Assembly: GCF_004114915.1 (NCBI RefSeq)
Contig: NZ_CP022219.1
Span: 6,354,501 to 6,418,500, forward strand
Direction: 5' to 3'
DNA length: 64,000 nt
From: Bradyrhizobium guangxiense
GTDB lineage: Bacteria; Pseudomonadota; Alphaproteobacteria; Rhizobiales; Xanthobacteraceae
Under the pieces are notes generated by a model, which made no database searches, was not told where the DNA came from, and worked only from the letters and a program-made list of their open reading frames with translations. Positions 1 through 8,993 of this stretch are shown here, one piece after another (positions within the stretch are counted from its first letter, which is position 1; every line of letters starts with the position of its first letter). The translations under genes and the position numbers were made by a program.

Positions 1-668
1 TGGAAGATATAGGGCGGCGCCTTGACGTCGTTGGCGGCGATCGAAAAGCCCTCGGGCAGGTTCTTCAGCGCCGCGGCGATCGCCTCGCGGCCGCCGAGCT
101 CGCGCGCCATGCCCGACAGATTGACCTTGGTGTCCGTGATCGTGATCTTGCCGTCCTTCAGCTTGCCGATCTGATCCAAGAGCAGCATCGCGGCCGCCTC
201 GAAGCGCGGCGGCGCACCGCGCGCCAAGCCCATCTGGTCAGCCACCTCGACCCCACCGACCTCCTTGCGGGCCGCCTCGGTCAGGCGCGCCTTCATCGAC
301 GGCAAGGGCGCGGAGCCCGACAGCGTCACCCGCACGACGTCGCGCTCGGCATTCCAGACGAAGGGCTTGGCCTCGGGAACGAGGCGGGTCCGGTCGTCGA
401 CCAGGCGCACGCCGGGCACGGTCTCGACTGCCATCACGGCGTCGCGGCGCCCCTCCTCGGAGAAGGCGTCCGCGGCCAAGCTGACGTCGCGGCCGTCGAC
501 TGCGATTCGGGTCTTGTCCAGGACGGTCCCCTTCAGCGCCGCCGAGCTGCGGGCCGACAGGTCGGCTTCGACCGGTAAGGTATTATTCCAGGCCGCAAAT
601 CCCCACATGACGGCCAGGGGAATCAGCCCCGGCCACCATTTGCTGGCCCACCTGAAAAGCTTCTGCAT
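1..668 (-). CDS. OmpA/BON-like envelope protein, N-terminal fragment
   Basis: The gene runs off the left edge; 222 codons are visible, starting with ATG at 668. Residues about 12-28 form one hydrophobic segment (WPGLIPLAVMWGF), so the N-terminus is probably a membrane anchor or uncleaved signal. The rest resembles the BON-type repeats found in front of the OmpA peptidoglycan-binding domain of rhizobial OmpA-family proteins, for example the stretch with RLVPEAKPFVWNAERD. The OmpA domain itself would lie outside the window, so the family call rests on remembered similarity. It is divergent from the deacetylase at 833, with 164 bp between them. Confidence 0.55.
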   Translation of the reverse strand, partial: MQKLFRWASKWWPGLIPLAVMWGFAAWNNTLPVEADLSARSSAALKGTVLDKTRIAVDGRDVSLAADAFSEEGRRDAVMAVETVPGVRLVDDRTRLVPEAKPFVWNAERDVVRVTLSGSAPLPSMKARLTEAARKEVGGVEVADQMGLARGAPPRFEAAAMLLLDQIGKLKDGKITITDTKVNLSGMARELGGREAIAAALKNLPEGFSIAANDVKAPPYIF

Positions 669-832
669 TCGACGACCCGAACTCTGGAACCGGAGACAAA
701 ACAAACCCTTGGCAGGCTGTCAAACCGGAAATGGCGCCCTTCCGAAGGCACCGGCTGGACAATCCGAATAACTTTTTCTTCAAGGGTTCTTCCGTAAGTT
801 GAAGACGGAATGCCAAAGCCCGCCAGCCGGTC

Positions 833-1891
833 ATGAAACAACTGCGTAACAACGTCATCCGCGCCGGGCTGGGAGCACTCTATTTCAGCGGGGCACACCA
901 TCTGCTGCGCCCGCTTTTGTCGGGCGTCGGCGCCATTTTCATGCTGCACCACGTGCGGCCGGCCCGACAGGCCGCGTTCCAGCCGAACCGGCATCTCGAG
1001 GTCACGCCCGAATTCCTGCGCGCCACGCTATGCCATTTGCGCTCGCGTGACATCGACATCGTCACCATGGACGAGCTGCATCAGCGGCTGGTGCAGGGCC
1101 GCTTCGACCGCCGCTTCGCCGCCTTCACCTTCGACGACGGCTATCGCGACAATCTGGACTTTGCGCTGCCGGTTCTGCGCGAATTCGACGCGCCGCTGAC
1201 GGTCTATGTCGCGAGCGATTTTGCCGAAGGTACCGGACGGCTGTGGTGGGCGGCGCTGGAGGCGGTGATTGCCAAGGCCGCGCAGATCGACATCAAGATC
1301 GGCCATTCCGCGCTGCAGCTCGATGCGACGACGCCCGCAGCCAAGCAGGCGGCGTTCGACCGCCTGCACGACTGGCTGCGCGCGCTGCCGGGCGAGCACG
1401 ACCTCAAGCGGGAGATCGAGGCGCTCTGCGCGACGTATGACATCGACATGGCTGCGCTGTGCCGCAGCCTCTGCCTGTCCTGGGCCGAGCTGAAGTCCCT
1501 TGCCGCCGATCCGCTGGTCACGATCGGCGCGCATAGCGTCAGCCATTGCAACCTCGCCAAGCTGGCGGAAGACGACGCCGCGCAGGAGATGGCCATGAGC
1601 CGCGCGCGGATCGAGCAGGCGCTGCAGCGCCCCGTGCTGCACCTCGCTTATCCCTACGGCGACCGCGAGGCCGCGGGAATGCGCGAATTCGGCTTGGCAG
1701 CGACAGCGGGCTTCAAGACCGCGGTGACGACGCGGCCCGGCATGCTGTTCGCGGAGAATGCCAGCCAGATGACGGCGCTGCCGCGCGTCTCGCTCAACGG
1801 CAACTACCAGGATGCGCGAATCCTGCCGGTGTTGACCTCGGGCGCCGCGACCGCGATGTGGAACGGTTTCCGCCGGATCGCGGCGGCGTAG
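833..1891 (+). CDS. Polysaccharide deacetylase family protein (NodB-like fold)
   Basis: 352 residues. The NodB-fold motifs are present: TFDDGYRDN at 99-107 (metal-binding Asp pair 101/102), the zinc His pair in HSVSH at 234-238, and AYPYGD at 272-277. Members of the family remove N-acetyl or O-acetyl groups from cell-surface or capsular polysaccharides. An insertion of roughly 100 residues between motif 1 and motif 2 (about 130-230) is longer than in chitooligosaccharide deacetylase NodB, so this is not the Nod-factor enzyme. No other polysaccharide genes lie nearby, so the substrate is unknown. The N-terminal 20-40 region is moderately hydrophobic but is not a clear signal peptide. Confidence 0.85.
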   Translation: MKQLRNNVIRAGLGALYFSGAHHLLRPLLSGVGAIFMLHHVRPARQAAFQPNRHLEVTPEFLRATLCHLRSRDIDIVTMDELHQRLVQGRFDRRFAAFTFDDGYRDNLDFALPVLREFDAPLTVYVASDFAEGTGRLWWAALEAVIAKAAQIDIKIGHSALQLDATTPAAKQAAFDRLHDWLRALPGEHDLKREIEALCATYDIDMAALCRSLCLSWAELKSLAADPLVTIGAHSVSHCNLAKLAEDDAAQEMAMSRARIEQALQRPVLHLAYPYGDREAAGMREFGLAATAGFKTAVTTRPGMLFAENASQMTALPRVSLNGNYQDARILPVLTSGAATAMWNGFRRIAAA

Positions 1892-1905
1892 CTGCGCTCT
1901 GCGCT

Positions 1906-2054
1906 GTCGTCCCGGACAAGCGGGCGCAGATCCGGGACCCATACCGCGGAATCTATCCGTCTCCGTTGGTAGAAGTACCGAACGTCGAATCTTCGCCAAA
2001 CGTCTCCCTGTGGCTATGGGTCCCGGATCTGCCCTGTCGCTTGTCCGGGACGAC
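1906..2054. repeat. Intergenic palindromic repeat, family A copy 1
   Basis: About 149 bp bounded by GTCGTCCCGGACAAGCG on the left and its near-inverse CGCTTGTCCGGGACGAC on the right. An inner inverted pair (CAGATCCGGGACCCATA and TATGGGTCCCGGATCTG) would let the element fold into a long stem. A second copy lies at 9937-10096. It fills most of the 270-bp gap before the SDR gene and has no coding potential of its own. Confidence 0.85.
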
Positions 2055-2161
2055 ACCGATCAAATGGGACTGGCGTCGCGTCACACGCACATACATCAGC
2101 AGCCTTCCTTGACTCCCCTCCCCGCCCCGCTCACAACGGGCGCCAACCAAGGGAGGCATTC

Positions 2162-2962
2162 ATGTTCAACGACCTGTTCTCGCTCAAAGGCCGCGTCGCG
2201 CTGGTGACCGGCGGCTCGCGCGGCATCGGCAAGATGATCGCGGCGGGGTTTCTCAGTGCCGGCGCCGCAAAGGTCTACATCCCCGCGCGCAAGGCCGGGC
2301 CGTGCGAGGCGACCGCCAAGGAGCTCACCGCGCAATATGACGGCGAATGCATCGCGCTGCCGATCGACATCTCCACCGTCGAAGGCTGCGACAGGCTGGC
2401 TTCCGAGATCATCAAGCTGGAGCCGAAGCTCGACATCCTCGTCAACAACGCCGGCGCGGCCTGGGGCGCGGAGTTCGACGAATTCCCCGAAAGCGGCTGG
2501 GACAAGGTGATGGATCTCAACGTGAAGTCGCTGTTCTTCCTGACCAAGGCGCTGGCGAAGCCGCTGCGCGCGGCAGCCAGCGCGGAGCGGCCCGCAAAAG
2601 TGATCAACATTGCTTCGGTCGACGGCATCTTCGTCAATCCGGGCGAAACCTATTCCTACGCCGCCAGCAAGGCCGCCGTGATCCATCTGACGCGGCGCAT
2701 GGCGACCAAGCTGGTCAAGGACAACATCAACGTCACCGCGATCGCACCGGGCGCGTTCAAGTCCGACATGAACCGCGCCGCGCGCGACCACGCGGACGAG
2801 GTTGCAAAGCGCATCCCGGCGCGGCGGATCGGCACCGACGAGGACATGGCAGGGGTGGCGATCTATCTCGCCTCGCGTGCGGGCGATTACGTGGTCGGCA
2901 ACACCATCGCGGTCGACGGCGGCGTGGTGTATGCGAATGCCGGGCTGGAGATCGCGGGGTAG
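2162..2962 (+). CDS. SDR-family NAD(P)H oxidoreductase, RhlG/FabG-like
   Basis: 266-residue classical short-chain dehydrogenase. Motifs seen: cofactor-binding TGGSRGIG at 16-23, NNAG at 95-98, catalytic Ser 152 and YxxxK at Y166-K170. The N-terminus (FSLKGRVALVTGG) and overall pattern remind me of RhlG, a beta-ketoacyl reductase-like SDR, more than of FabG itself; the C-terminal IAVDGG motif is typical. A good ribosome-binding site (AAGGGAGG) sits 5-6 bp before ATG. It lies next to, and convergent with, the box operon, so a role in aromatic or acyl-CoA metabolism is possible but unproven. Confidence 0.88.
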   Translation: MFNDLFSLKGRVALVTGGSRGIGKMIAAGFLSAGAAKVYIPARKAGPCEATAKELTAQYDGECIALPIDISTVEGCDRLASEIIKLEPKLDILVNNAGAAWGAEFDEFPESGWDKVMDLNVKSLFFLTKALAKPLRAAASAERPAKVINIASVDGIFVNPGETYSYAASKAAVIHLTRRMATKLVKDNINVTAIAPGAFKSDMNRAARDHADEVAKRIPARRIGTDEDMAGVAIYLASRAGDYVVGNTIAVDGGVVYANAGLEIAG

Positions 2963-3003
2963 ACCGGGGGGCTTAGCGTGGTGCGCTCGTCTCACACTCC
3001 GCT

Positions 3004-3097
3004 GTCATGCCCCGGCTTGACCGGAGCATCCAGTACGCCGCGGCCTCTCGGCTATGGCACAATCGTCTCTTGAATACTGGATCGCCGGGCGATGACA
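3004..3097. repeat. Intergenic palindromic repeat, family B copy 1
   Basis: The element begins GTCATGCCCCGGCTTGACC and ends GCCGGGCGATGACAG, and lies between the convergent SDR and boxB genes. A related copy at 60795-60896 has the same ends and an internal GCCGCGGCGTAC block in inverted orientation. A third relative is embedded in a coding region at 41562-41689. Confidence 0.8.
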
Positions 3098-3131
3098 GCA
3101 TTTGCGTTGTGAGAGCTTCGAAACCCGTCTG

Positions 3132-4583
3132 TTACGACTCGATCTTCACGTACTCGAAGTCGCCCGGCTTGTTGTCGATGCCGACCTTCGGCGGCGAGAT
3201 CCACGAGGCGAACTGGCCGATTTCGGTGACGGGCTGCATCAGGGAGGTGATGAAGTCGCCGTCGCTTGCCGACGGCAGCCATTCGTCCTTGCGCTTGGCC
3301 CAGGTGGCATCGTCGATCAGGATGCCGTCCGGCGTCGCATGCACGTCCTTGAACTCGCCGATGTGGCGGTGGAAGGCGACGTTGGGCAGCTTGAGCTGGA
3401 AGTCATAGCCCGCGGTCGTGATCACCTTATTCCAGCGCAGCATGCCCTTGACGCAATCCTGGCTGTAATCGTCGCGCAGGCGCATGTTGAGCGCGGTCAG
3501 CGCCGGCTCGTCGACCAGCTTGATCTCGCCGTTGATCAGCTTGAGCACCGGATAGGTGGAGTTCTTGAGCTGGTGGTCGTCCTCGATCTGGGTCTCGTGA
3601 TAGCGGCCCTTGATGCCGGCATTGAAGGCGTTGGCCGCGTTGGTCGAGACCTCGGAGCCGAACAGGTCGAGCGACAGCGTGTAGTGCAGGTTCAGCTTCT
3701 TCTGGATCGTGGGCAGGTCGATCACGCCGAGGGCGCGGACTTTCGCGATGTCGGTGGGATCGGTGATGCCGGCCGCGCGCATCGCATCGCAGGTGCGCTG
3801 CACGACGCGGGTGATGCCGGTCTCGCCGACGAACATGTGGTGCGCTTCCTCCGTCAGCATGAAGCGGCAGGTGCGCGACAAGGGATCGAAGCCGGACTGC
3901 GCCAGCGAGTGCAGCTGCATCTTGCCGTCACGGTCGGTGAAGTAGGTGAACATGAAGAAGGATAGCCAGTCCGGCGTCGCCTCGTTGAAAGCGCCCAGCA
4001 TGCGCGGCGCATCGGCATCGCCGGAGCGGCGGCGCAGCAAATCGTCGGCTTCCTCACGTCCGTCACGGCCGAAATATTTCTGCAGCAAGTAGACCATCGC
4101 CCAGAGGTGACGGCCTTCCTCGACGTTCACCTGGAACAAATTGCGCATGTCGTAGAGCGAGGGCGCGGTCTTGCCGAGATGGCGCTGCTGCTCCACCGAG
4201 GCCGGCTCGGTGTCGCCCTGGATCACGATCAGGCGGCGCAGCATGGCGCGGTGCTCGCCCGGCACCTCCTGCCAGGCCGGCTCGCCATAATGCTCGCCGA
4301 ACGGTACGACGCGATTCTCTTCCTGGGGCGCAAGGAGAATGCCCCAGCGATATTCGGGCATGCGCACATAGTCGAACTTGGCCCAGCCGCGCGGGTCGAC
4401 CGAATAGGCAGTGCGCAAATAGACCAGCGATTCCTGGAAACCTTCCGGCCCCATGTCGCTCCACCAATCCATATAGCCGGGATGCCAGCCTTCCAGCGCT
4501 TTGAGCACCTGGCGGTCTTCGGCGAGATTGACGTTGTTGGGAATCTTGGTCGAGTAGTCGACGTTCATGATGTTCATGTTCAT
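3132..4583 (-). CDS. boxB: Benzoyl-CoA 2,3-epoxidase, oxygenase component BoxB
   Basis: 483 residues, the usual length for BoxB. With BoxA it uses O2 and NADPH to form 2,3-epoxybenzoyl-CoA, the second step of the aerobic box pathway, in the cytoplasm. The di-iron ligands of the family can be placed: E126, E156 and H159 (VEEGRH), D217 (YFTD), E246 and H249 (EEAHH); their spacing equals the ligand set I remember for Azoarcus BoxB, shifted by six residues. Three Met codons lie in the first six residues; ATG at 4583 is chosen because AAGGAG lies about 10 bp upstream. The gene follows boxC by 13 bp and is the last gene of the operon. Confidence 0.96.
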   Translation of the reverse strand: MNMNIMNVDYSTKIPNNVNLAEDRQVLKALEGWHPGYMDWWSDMGPEGFQESLVYLRTAYSVDPRGWAKFDYVRMPEYRWGILLAPQEENRVVPFGEHYGEPAWQEVPGEHRAMLRRLIVIQGDTEPASVEQQRHLGKTAPSLYDMRNLFQVNVEEGRHLWAMVYLLQKYFGRDGREEADDLLRRRSGDADAPRMLGAFNEATPDWLSFFMFTYFTDRDGKMQLHSLAQSGFDPLSRTCRFMLTEEAHHMFVGETGITRVVQRTCDAMRAAGITDPTDIAKVRALGVIDLPTIQKKLNLHYTLSLDLFGSEVSTNAANAFNAGIKGRYHETQIEDDHQLKNSTYPVLKLINGEIKLVDEPALTALNMRLRDDYSQDCVKGMLRWNKVITTAGYDFQLKLPNVAFHRHIGEFKDVHATPDGILIDDATWAKRKDEWLPSASDGDFITSLMQPVTEIGQFASWISPPKVGIDNKPGDFEYVKIES

Positions 4584-4596
4584 GGCCGTGCGCTCC

Positions 4597-6285
4597 TTAA
4601 ACTCTCGTCATATCGAATTTCGGCTTTTGGCCGCTGCCGTAGCGGCGCAGCGCGCCTTCCTCGCCGACCGCGTTCGGGCGCTGGAAGATCCAGTTCTGCC
4701 ATGCCGTCAGGCGCGCGAAGATCTTTGATTCCATCGTCTCGGGGCCGACGAAGCGCAGGCTCGCCTCCATGCCGGTGAGGCTGTCGGGCGAGAAGCTGGC
4801 GCGCTCCTCGAGAAACACGCGGACCTCGTCGTCCCAGTCGATGTCGTCGAGCGCGAAGGTGACGAGGCCAAGCTCCTCCGCCTGCTCGGCATCGAGCGCG
4901 GTGCCGAGCGTGGCTTCCGCGCGCTCGACATCCGAGGAATCGGCCTGGAAGCGCGATTGCAGCCGCGTCAGGCCATGGCTCATCGGATAGGGACCGAAGT
5001 TCATGGCCGACAATTCGATCGACGGCGGCGGGCGGTTGTCGCCCTGGCGCGTGCCGATCAGCATATAGGAGCGGTCGGCGGCGAAGACGAGCTCGGCGAG
5101 CGTGCCGGCAAAGCAGGAGCCGGGCTCGACCAGCGTCACCAGCGTGCGCGAGGTGACGTCGATGCGCTTCAGGACGCGCTTCCAGTAATGGCGGATCTCG
5201 TTGACCAGCCAATGCGCCTTGTTGGCTTCGAGGAAGGCGTCGGCCGCGAGCACATGGGCACGGTCGCCGTGGCTCTTGAACACCAACATGGCGATCTCGA
5301 GCTCGTTGATGCGCAAGTGCAGGATGGCGTCGTCGAGCTCGCGTGCCACTTGCAACGGCCAGAACGACGCGCCCTGCGCCATCATGCCGTCGATGTCGGC
5401 GGGGGGCGCAGCCTCCGGCGCCCTGATCGAGATGGTGGCGATGCGCGCCGCACGATCGATGTCGACCGTGACGAAACCGTAGCGGATGCTGGTGTCGTCG
5501 ATGACGCGCTTGAGCGGCGTCAGCGCGATGCCCTTGCCGCTGCCGTTGCGCTTCGAAGCCGCCGCAAACTCCTTGGCACGCTCGGCGATCTTGGCCTCTA
5601 ACTTGGAGTTCGGCGCGATCTCGTCGACGAGGCGCCACTGCACGGCGCGCTTGCCCTTCACGCCTTCCTCGATGGTGCAGAAGAAGTCGGCATGGTCGCG
5701 CCGCACCTTGCGCTTGTCGACGACGCGGGTCAGCCCGCCGGTGCCGGGCAGCACCGCGAGCAGCGGCACCTCGGGCAGCGCGACGGCGGAGGAGCCGTCG
5801 TCGGCCAGGATGATGTGGTCGGTCGCAAGCGCCAGCTCGTAGCCGCCGCCGGCAGCCGAGCCGTTCACCACGGTGATGAAGCGTTGGCCGGAATTCTCCG
5901 AGGAGTCTTCCATGCCGTTGCGGGTCTCGTTGGTGAACTTGCAGAAATTGACCTTGTGGGCGTGGGTGGAGCCAGCAAGCATGCGGATGTTGGCGCCGGC
6001 GCAGAACACGCGGTTCTTGGCCGAGCGCATCACCACGACCTTCACTTCCGGATGCTCGAAGCGTAGCCGCTGGACCGCATCCGCGAGCTCGATGTCGACG
6101 CCGAGATCATAGGAGTTGAGCTTGAGCAGATAGCCCTCGAACAGGCCGCCATTCTCGTCGACGTCCATGGTCAGCGTCGCGACATCGCCGTCGACCGCGA
6201 GCTTCCAATGCTTGTAGCGGGACGGTTCGGTCTGGAAATCGATGAATGTCGCGCCGCCTGCGAGGCGCCGATCTTCCCCGGCCAT
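4597..6285 (-). CDS. boxC: 2,3-epoxybenzoyl-CoA dihydrolase BoxC
   Basis: 562 residues, crotonase superfamily, typical BoxC length. It hydrolyses and opens the ring of 2,3-epoxybenzoyl-CoA to 3,4-dehydroadipyl-CoA semialdehyde plus formate. The crotonase oxyanion-hole segments are visible: FCAGANI at 94-100 and NGSAAGGGYELALA at 141-154. The C-terminal half is the second, degenerate crotonase-like region of the family. The TAA stop overlaps the ribosome-binding site of boxB. The 129-bp region upstream (6286-6414) carries TGCA boxes (see operator entry) and probably a promoter. Confidence 0.96.
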   Translation of the reverse strand: MAGEDRRLAGGATFIDFQTEPSRYKHWKLAVDGDVATLTMDVDENGGLFEGYLLKLNSYDLGVDIELADAVQRLRFEHPEVKVVVMRSAKNRVFCAGANIRMLAGSTHAHKVNFCKFTNETRNGMEDSSENSGQRFITVVNGSAAGGGYELALATDHIILADDGSSAVALPEVPLLAVLPGTGGLTRVVDKRKVRRDHADFFCTIEEGVKGKRAVQWRLVDEIAPNSKLEAKIAERAKEFAAASKRNGSGKGIALTPLKRVIDDTSIRYGFVTVDIDRAARIATISIRAPEAAPPADIDGMMAQGASFWPLQVARELDDAILHLRINELEIAMLVFKSHGDRAHVLAADAFLEANKAHWLVNEIRHYWKRVLKRIDVTSRTLVTLVEPGSCFAGTLAELVFAADRSYMLIGTRQGDNRPPPSIELSAMNFGPYPMSHGLTRLQSRFQADSSDVERAEATLGTALDAEQAEELGLVTFALDDIDWDDEVRVFLEERASFSPDSLTGMEASLRFVGPETMESKIFARLTAWQNWIFQRPNAVGEEGALRRYGSGQKPKFDMTRV

Positions 6286-6307
6286 GGGTCATCCCTGAGC
6301 TTGATTA

Positions 6308-6397
6308 TGCATTTTCGTCGTAGCGTTAGATGCACAATAATGCATCTTGTCGGGTGAGTCTAGCCCAAACCTAGGCATCGCATGCACTTTGCTTCAT
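6308..6397 (-). promoter_or_regulatory. Candidate BoxR operator upstream of boxC
   Basis: TGCA occurs at 6308-6311, 6331-6334, 6341-6344 and 6383-6386. The middle two form an exact TGCA-N6-TGCA, the type of site I remember for the benzoyl-CoA-responsive BoxR/BzdR regulators. The block at 6382-6397 (ATGCACTTTGCTTCAT) differs at two positions from a box at 18543-18558 upstream of the liv operon. The sites lie 23-112 bp upstream of the boxC start codon, where a repressor could block transcription. Confidence 0.6.
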
Positions 6398-6414
6398 CCC
6401 GACGGACATGCGCC

Positions 6415-7227
6415 TCATGCGGCCTCAAGCCCAGGATCGTCCCGCAGGGCGGCTCTGGCGAACTGCGTGATAGCATCGAGCGTGGGCCCCGGGGTCTCGC
6501 GATGCGGGGAGTGTGCTGCGCCGGCAATGACCTTCAGATCGACCGGGCAGTAACATTCCTGTTGCGCGATCTCCGCCTGGCGCAGCGTCCCGTATTGGTC
6601 GTCCACGCCCTGCACGATCATGACAGGGACGCGGATATAGCCGAGATCGTCGGAGATGTCCCAATCGCGGAACTTCGGATCGAGCCAGGCGCCGTTCCAA
6701 CCGTAGAAGGCGTTGTCGACGTCCTTGTGCCAGCGCGCCAGCTTTGTCTTGAGGTCGGTGGTCTCGAACGCCGTCTTGATCTCCGCGATCGATTTCACCG
6801 AGATGTCCTCGACGATGAAATGCGGCGCAATCAGCACGAGGCCGCTCAAGCGATGGTCCTGATGTGCTCCCGCGTAGATCGCAGCGATCGAGGCGCCGTC
6901 GGAATGGCCGAGCAGGAGGCCGCGCCTGAACGGAATCGCGCCGAGGATTTTCGGCAGCACATCGAGCGCCTCGCGCTGCATGTAGTCCAGCGGCCGCGGC
7001 AATGTCACCGGGCTCGACTGACCGTAGCCCGCGCGCGAATAGGCGAAGATGCCCGCGCCGATGGCCTGTTGCAGCTTCTCGGGGAAGTCGCCCCACAGCC
7101 CGACCGAGCCGAGACCTTCATGCAGCATGACGATAGTGGGCGCATCCGCGGATTGCGGCGCGAGCCATTTGTATTCGAGGCTGGCGCCATCGATGCTGAG
7201 GAAACCGGTGGGGGTGAGTTGGGTCAT
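6415..7227 (-). CDS. Alpha/beta-hydrolase of the box cluster
   Basis: 270 residues from ATG 7227; an in-frame start 13 codons upstream (7266) is possible but would add a sequence without family character. The catalytic set of an alpha/beta hydrolase can be proposed: nucleophile S109 in GHSDG (107-111), acid D210 in QGVDDQYG and His 239 or 242 in AAHSPHRE. It lies between the benzoate-CoA ligase and boxC on the same strand. Hydrolases in this position of box clusters are thought to act as lactonases or thioesterases that remove dead-end CoA intermediates; that role is inference. Confidence 0.85.
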   Translation of the reverse strand: MTQLTPTGFLSIDGASLEYKWLAPQSADAPTIVMLHEGLGSVGLWGDFPEKLQQAIGAGIFAYSRAGYGQSSPVTLPRPLDYMQREALDVLPKILGAIPFRRGLLLGHSDGASIAAIYAGAHQDHRLSGLVLIAPHFIVEDISVKSIAEIKTAFETTDLKTKLARWHKDVDNAFYGWNGAWLDPKFRDWDISDDLGYIRVPVMIVQGVDDQYGTLRQAEIAQQECYCPVDLKVIAGAAHSPHRETPGPTLDAITQFARAALRDDPGLEAA

Positions 7228-7314
7228 GGTCGAATTCCCATTCCTAGCCAATACCGAGATGCCCACCCTCCCCTGGAGGGAGAGGGTAAGGAAGCGAGTC
7301 CGCCGCCTGCACCA

Positions 7315-8856
7315 TCAATGCGCCCCTTCCCGCAGCTTGAACCGCTGGATCTTGCCCGTCGCCGTCTTCGGCAGCGAGTCCACCACGTCGATCCAGCGCG
7401 GATATTTCCACGGACCGATCTTCTGCTTGACGTGCTCCTTCAGCGCCTCCTGCAACTCCGTCGTCGTCGCGCCGGGGCGCAGCACCACGAAGGCCTTGGG
7501 CTTCAGCAACCCTTCCGGATCGGCCTCGGGCACGACGGCGGCTTCCAGCACGGCCGGATGCGTGATCAGCGCGCTCTCCACTTCGAACGGCGAGACCCAG
7601 ATGCCGGAGACCTTGAACATGTCGTCGGCGCGGCCGCAGAAGGTGTAACGGCCCTCGCCGTCCCTGACATATTTGTCACCGGTGCGGGTCCACGGTCCTT
7701 CGAAGGTACGGCGGCTCTTGTGGCGCTGATTCCAGTAACCTTCGCCGGCGGAGGGCGCGTCGACCAGCAGTTCGCCGACCTCGCCATCGGCAACGTCCTG
7801 CCCGGCTTCGTTGACGAGCCGCACCGCATAGCCCGGCACCGGCTTGCCGGACGAGCCGTATTTGATGTCGCCGGGCGCGTTCGAGAGAAAGATGTGCAAG
7901 AGCTCGGTCGAGCCGACGCCATCGAGAATGTCGACGCCGAAGCGCGCCTTCCAGCTGTTGCCGACCGATTCCGGCAGCGCTTCGCCGGCAGAGGTGCAGA
8001 TGCGCAAGCTCTTGCCGCCGCGCTCGGCCTTCATGGCCTCATCGTTGAGCATCGCCGCGAACAGGGTCGGCACGCCGTAGAAGATCGAGGGGTTGTAGCG
8101 GTTCATCAGGTCGAACATGCGCGCCGGCGTCGGGCGCTCGCTGTTCAGGATCACGCTGGCGCCGACCGACATCGGGAAGGTCAGCGCATTGCCGAGACCA
8201 TAGGCGAAGAACAGCTTTGCCGCGGAGAGGCACACATCGCTCTCGCGGATGCCGAGCACTTGCTTGGCGTAGGTGTCGGCGGTCGCCTGCAAATTGGAAT
8301 GGATATGGCGCACGCCCTTCGGCATGCCCGTTGACCCCGACGAATAGAGCCAGAACGCCGGTTCGTCCGGATGGGTCGCCGCGGTGGTGAACTGATCGCT
8401 CTCGCCGGCGAGTTCCTCGGCGAGCTGCTTGTGTCCGTTCTGCTTGGCGCCGGAGACCACGACATGCTCGAGATCCGGCATGCGGCCGACGACGTCCCTG
8501 ATGACAGGGTAGAGCGCTTCGGAGACGAACAGCACACGCGCGCGGCAGTCGGCGAGAATGTAGGCGTATTGGTCCGCGGTCAGCAGCGTGTTGAGCGGCA
8601 CCGGCACGATGCCGGCGCGGATCGCGCCCAGGAACACGACCGGAAAGTCGACCGTATCGAGCATGATCATCGCCACGCGCTCCTCGCGGCGAACGCCGAG
8701 CCGGCGCAACATGTTGGCGGCGCGGCGGGGCTGTTGCTGCAGCTCGCCATAGGTGAGCCGCGAGACGGTGTCGTCGAACGCCAGCTTGCTGCCCCGGCCC
8801 TCCTCGACGTTACGATCGAGCAGCCAGGTCACCGCGTTGTAGGATCCCTCGCTCAC
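7315..8856 (-). CDS. Benzoate-CoA ligase
   Basis: 513 residues, adenylate-forming (ANL) superfamily. It activates benzoate with ATP and CoA to benzoyl-CoA, the substrate of BoxAB. The P-loop YSSGSTGMPKG is at 171-181, the aromatic-site segment FFAYGLGNALTFP at 216-228, and the C-terminal catalytic lysine K502 in TATGKIQRFK. The short length and the YSSGSTGMPKGVRH signature fit benzoate-CoA ligases (BadA/BclA type) rather than long-chain enzymes. The start is GTG at 8856, preceded by AGGGGAG at 6-bp spacing. It is the first gene of the minus-strand box operon and is divergent from boxR. Confidence 0.92.
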   Translation of the reverse strand: MSEGSYNAVTWLLDRNVEEGRGSKLAFDDTVSRLTYGELQQQPRRAANMLRRLGVRREERVAMIMLDTVDFPVVFLGAIRAGIVPVPLNTLLTADQYAYILADCRARVLFVSEALYPVIRDVVGRMPDLEHVVVSGAKQNGHKQLAEELAGESDQFTTAATHPDEPAFWLYSSGSTGMPKGVRHIHSNLQATADTYAKQVLGIRESDVCLSAAKLFFAYGLGNALTFPMSVGASVILNSERPTPARMFDLMNRYNPSIFYGVPTLFAAMLNDEAMKAERGGKSLRICTSAGEALPESVGNSWKARFGVDILDGVGSTELLHIFLSNAPGDIKYGSSGKPVPGYAVRLVNEAGQDVADGEVGELLVDAPSAGEGYWNQRHKSRRTFEGPWTRTGDKYVRDGEGRYTFCGRADDMFKVSGIWVSPFEVESALITHPAVLEAAVVPEADPEGLLKPKAFVVLRPGATTTELQEALKEHVKQKIGPWKYPRWIDVVDSLPKTATGKIQRFKLREGAH

Positions 8857-8877
8857 GGACTTCTCCCCTGAATTTTA

Positions 8878-8889
8878 GAATTATAATTC
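8878..8889. promoter_or_regulatory. Perfect AT-rich palindrome between ligase gene and boxR
   Basis: GAATTATAATTC is a perfect 12-bp palindrome in the 137-bp divergent region. It contains TATAAT on both strands, so it could be a shared -10 element or an operator. No good -35 hexamer is found at 16-18 bp on either strand, and no TGCA box lies in this region, unlike the boxC upstream region. Confidence 0.35.
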
Positions 8890-8993
8890 ATAGAAAGACA
8901 CCGCGTCGGCTTGCTGTCAATGCCAGCAGGCACTATGTTTCATTAAAACGCGCCGCAGGACCTCATTCAAGAGGGCATCTGTAAAGAAGGCTC

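Noticed and set aside
833..1891. NodB chitooligosaccharide deacetylase
   Set aside because: The TFDDGYRDN motif is shared, but length and insertion differ and no nod gene or nod box is near.
6382..8334. 650-codon open frame on the plus strand over the hydrolase and ligase genes
   Set aside because: It is a shadow of high-GC coding DNA: no family motifs, Arg/His/Asp-rich, while the minus strand encodes clear ANL and hydrolase motifs.
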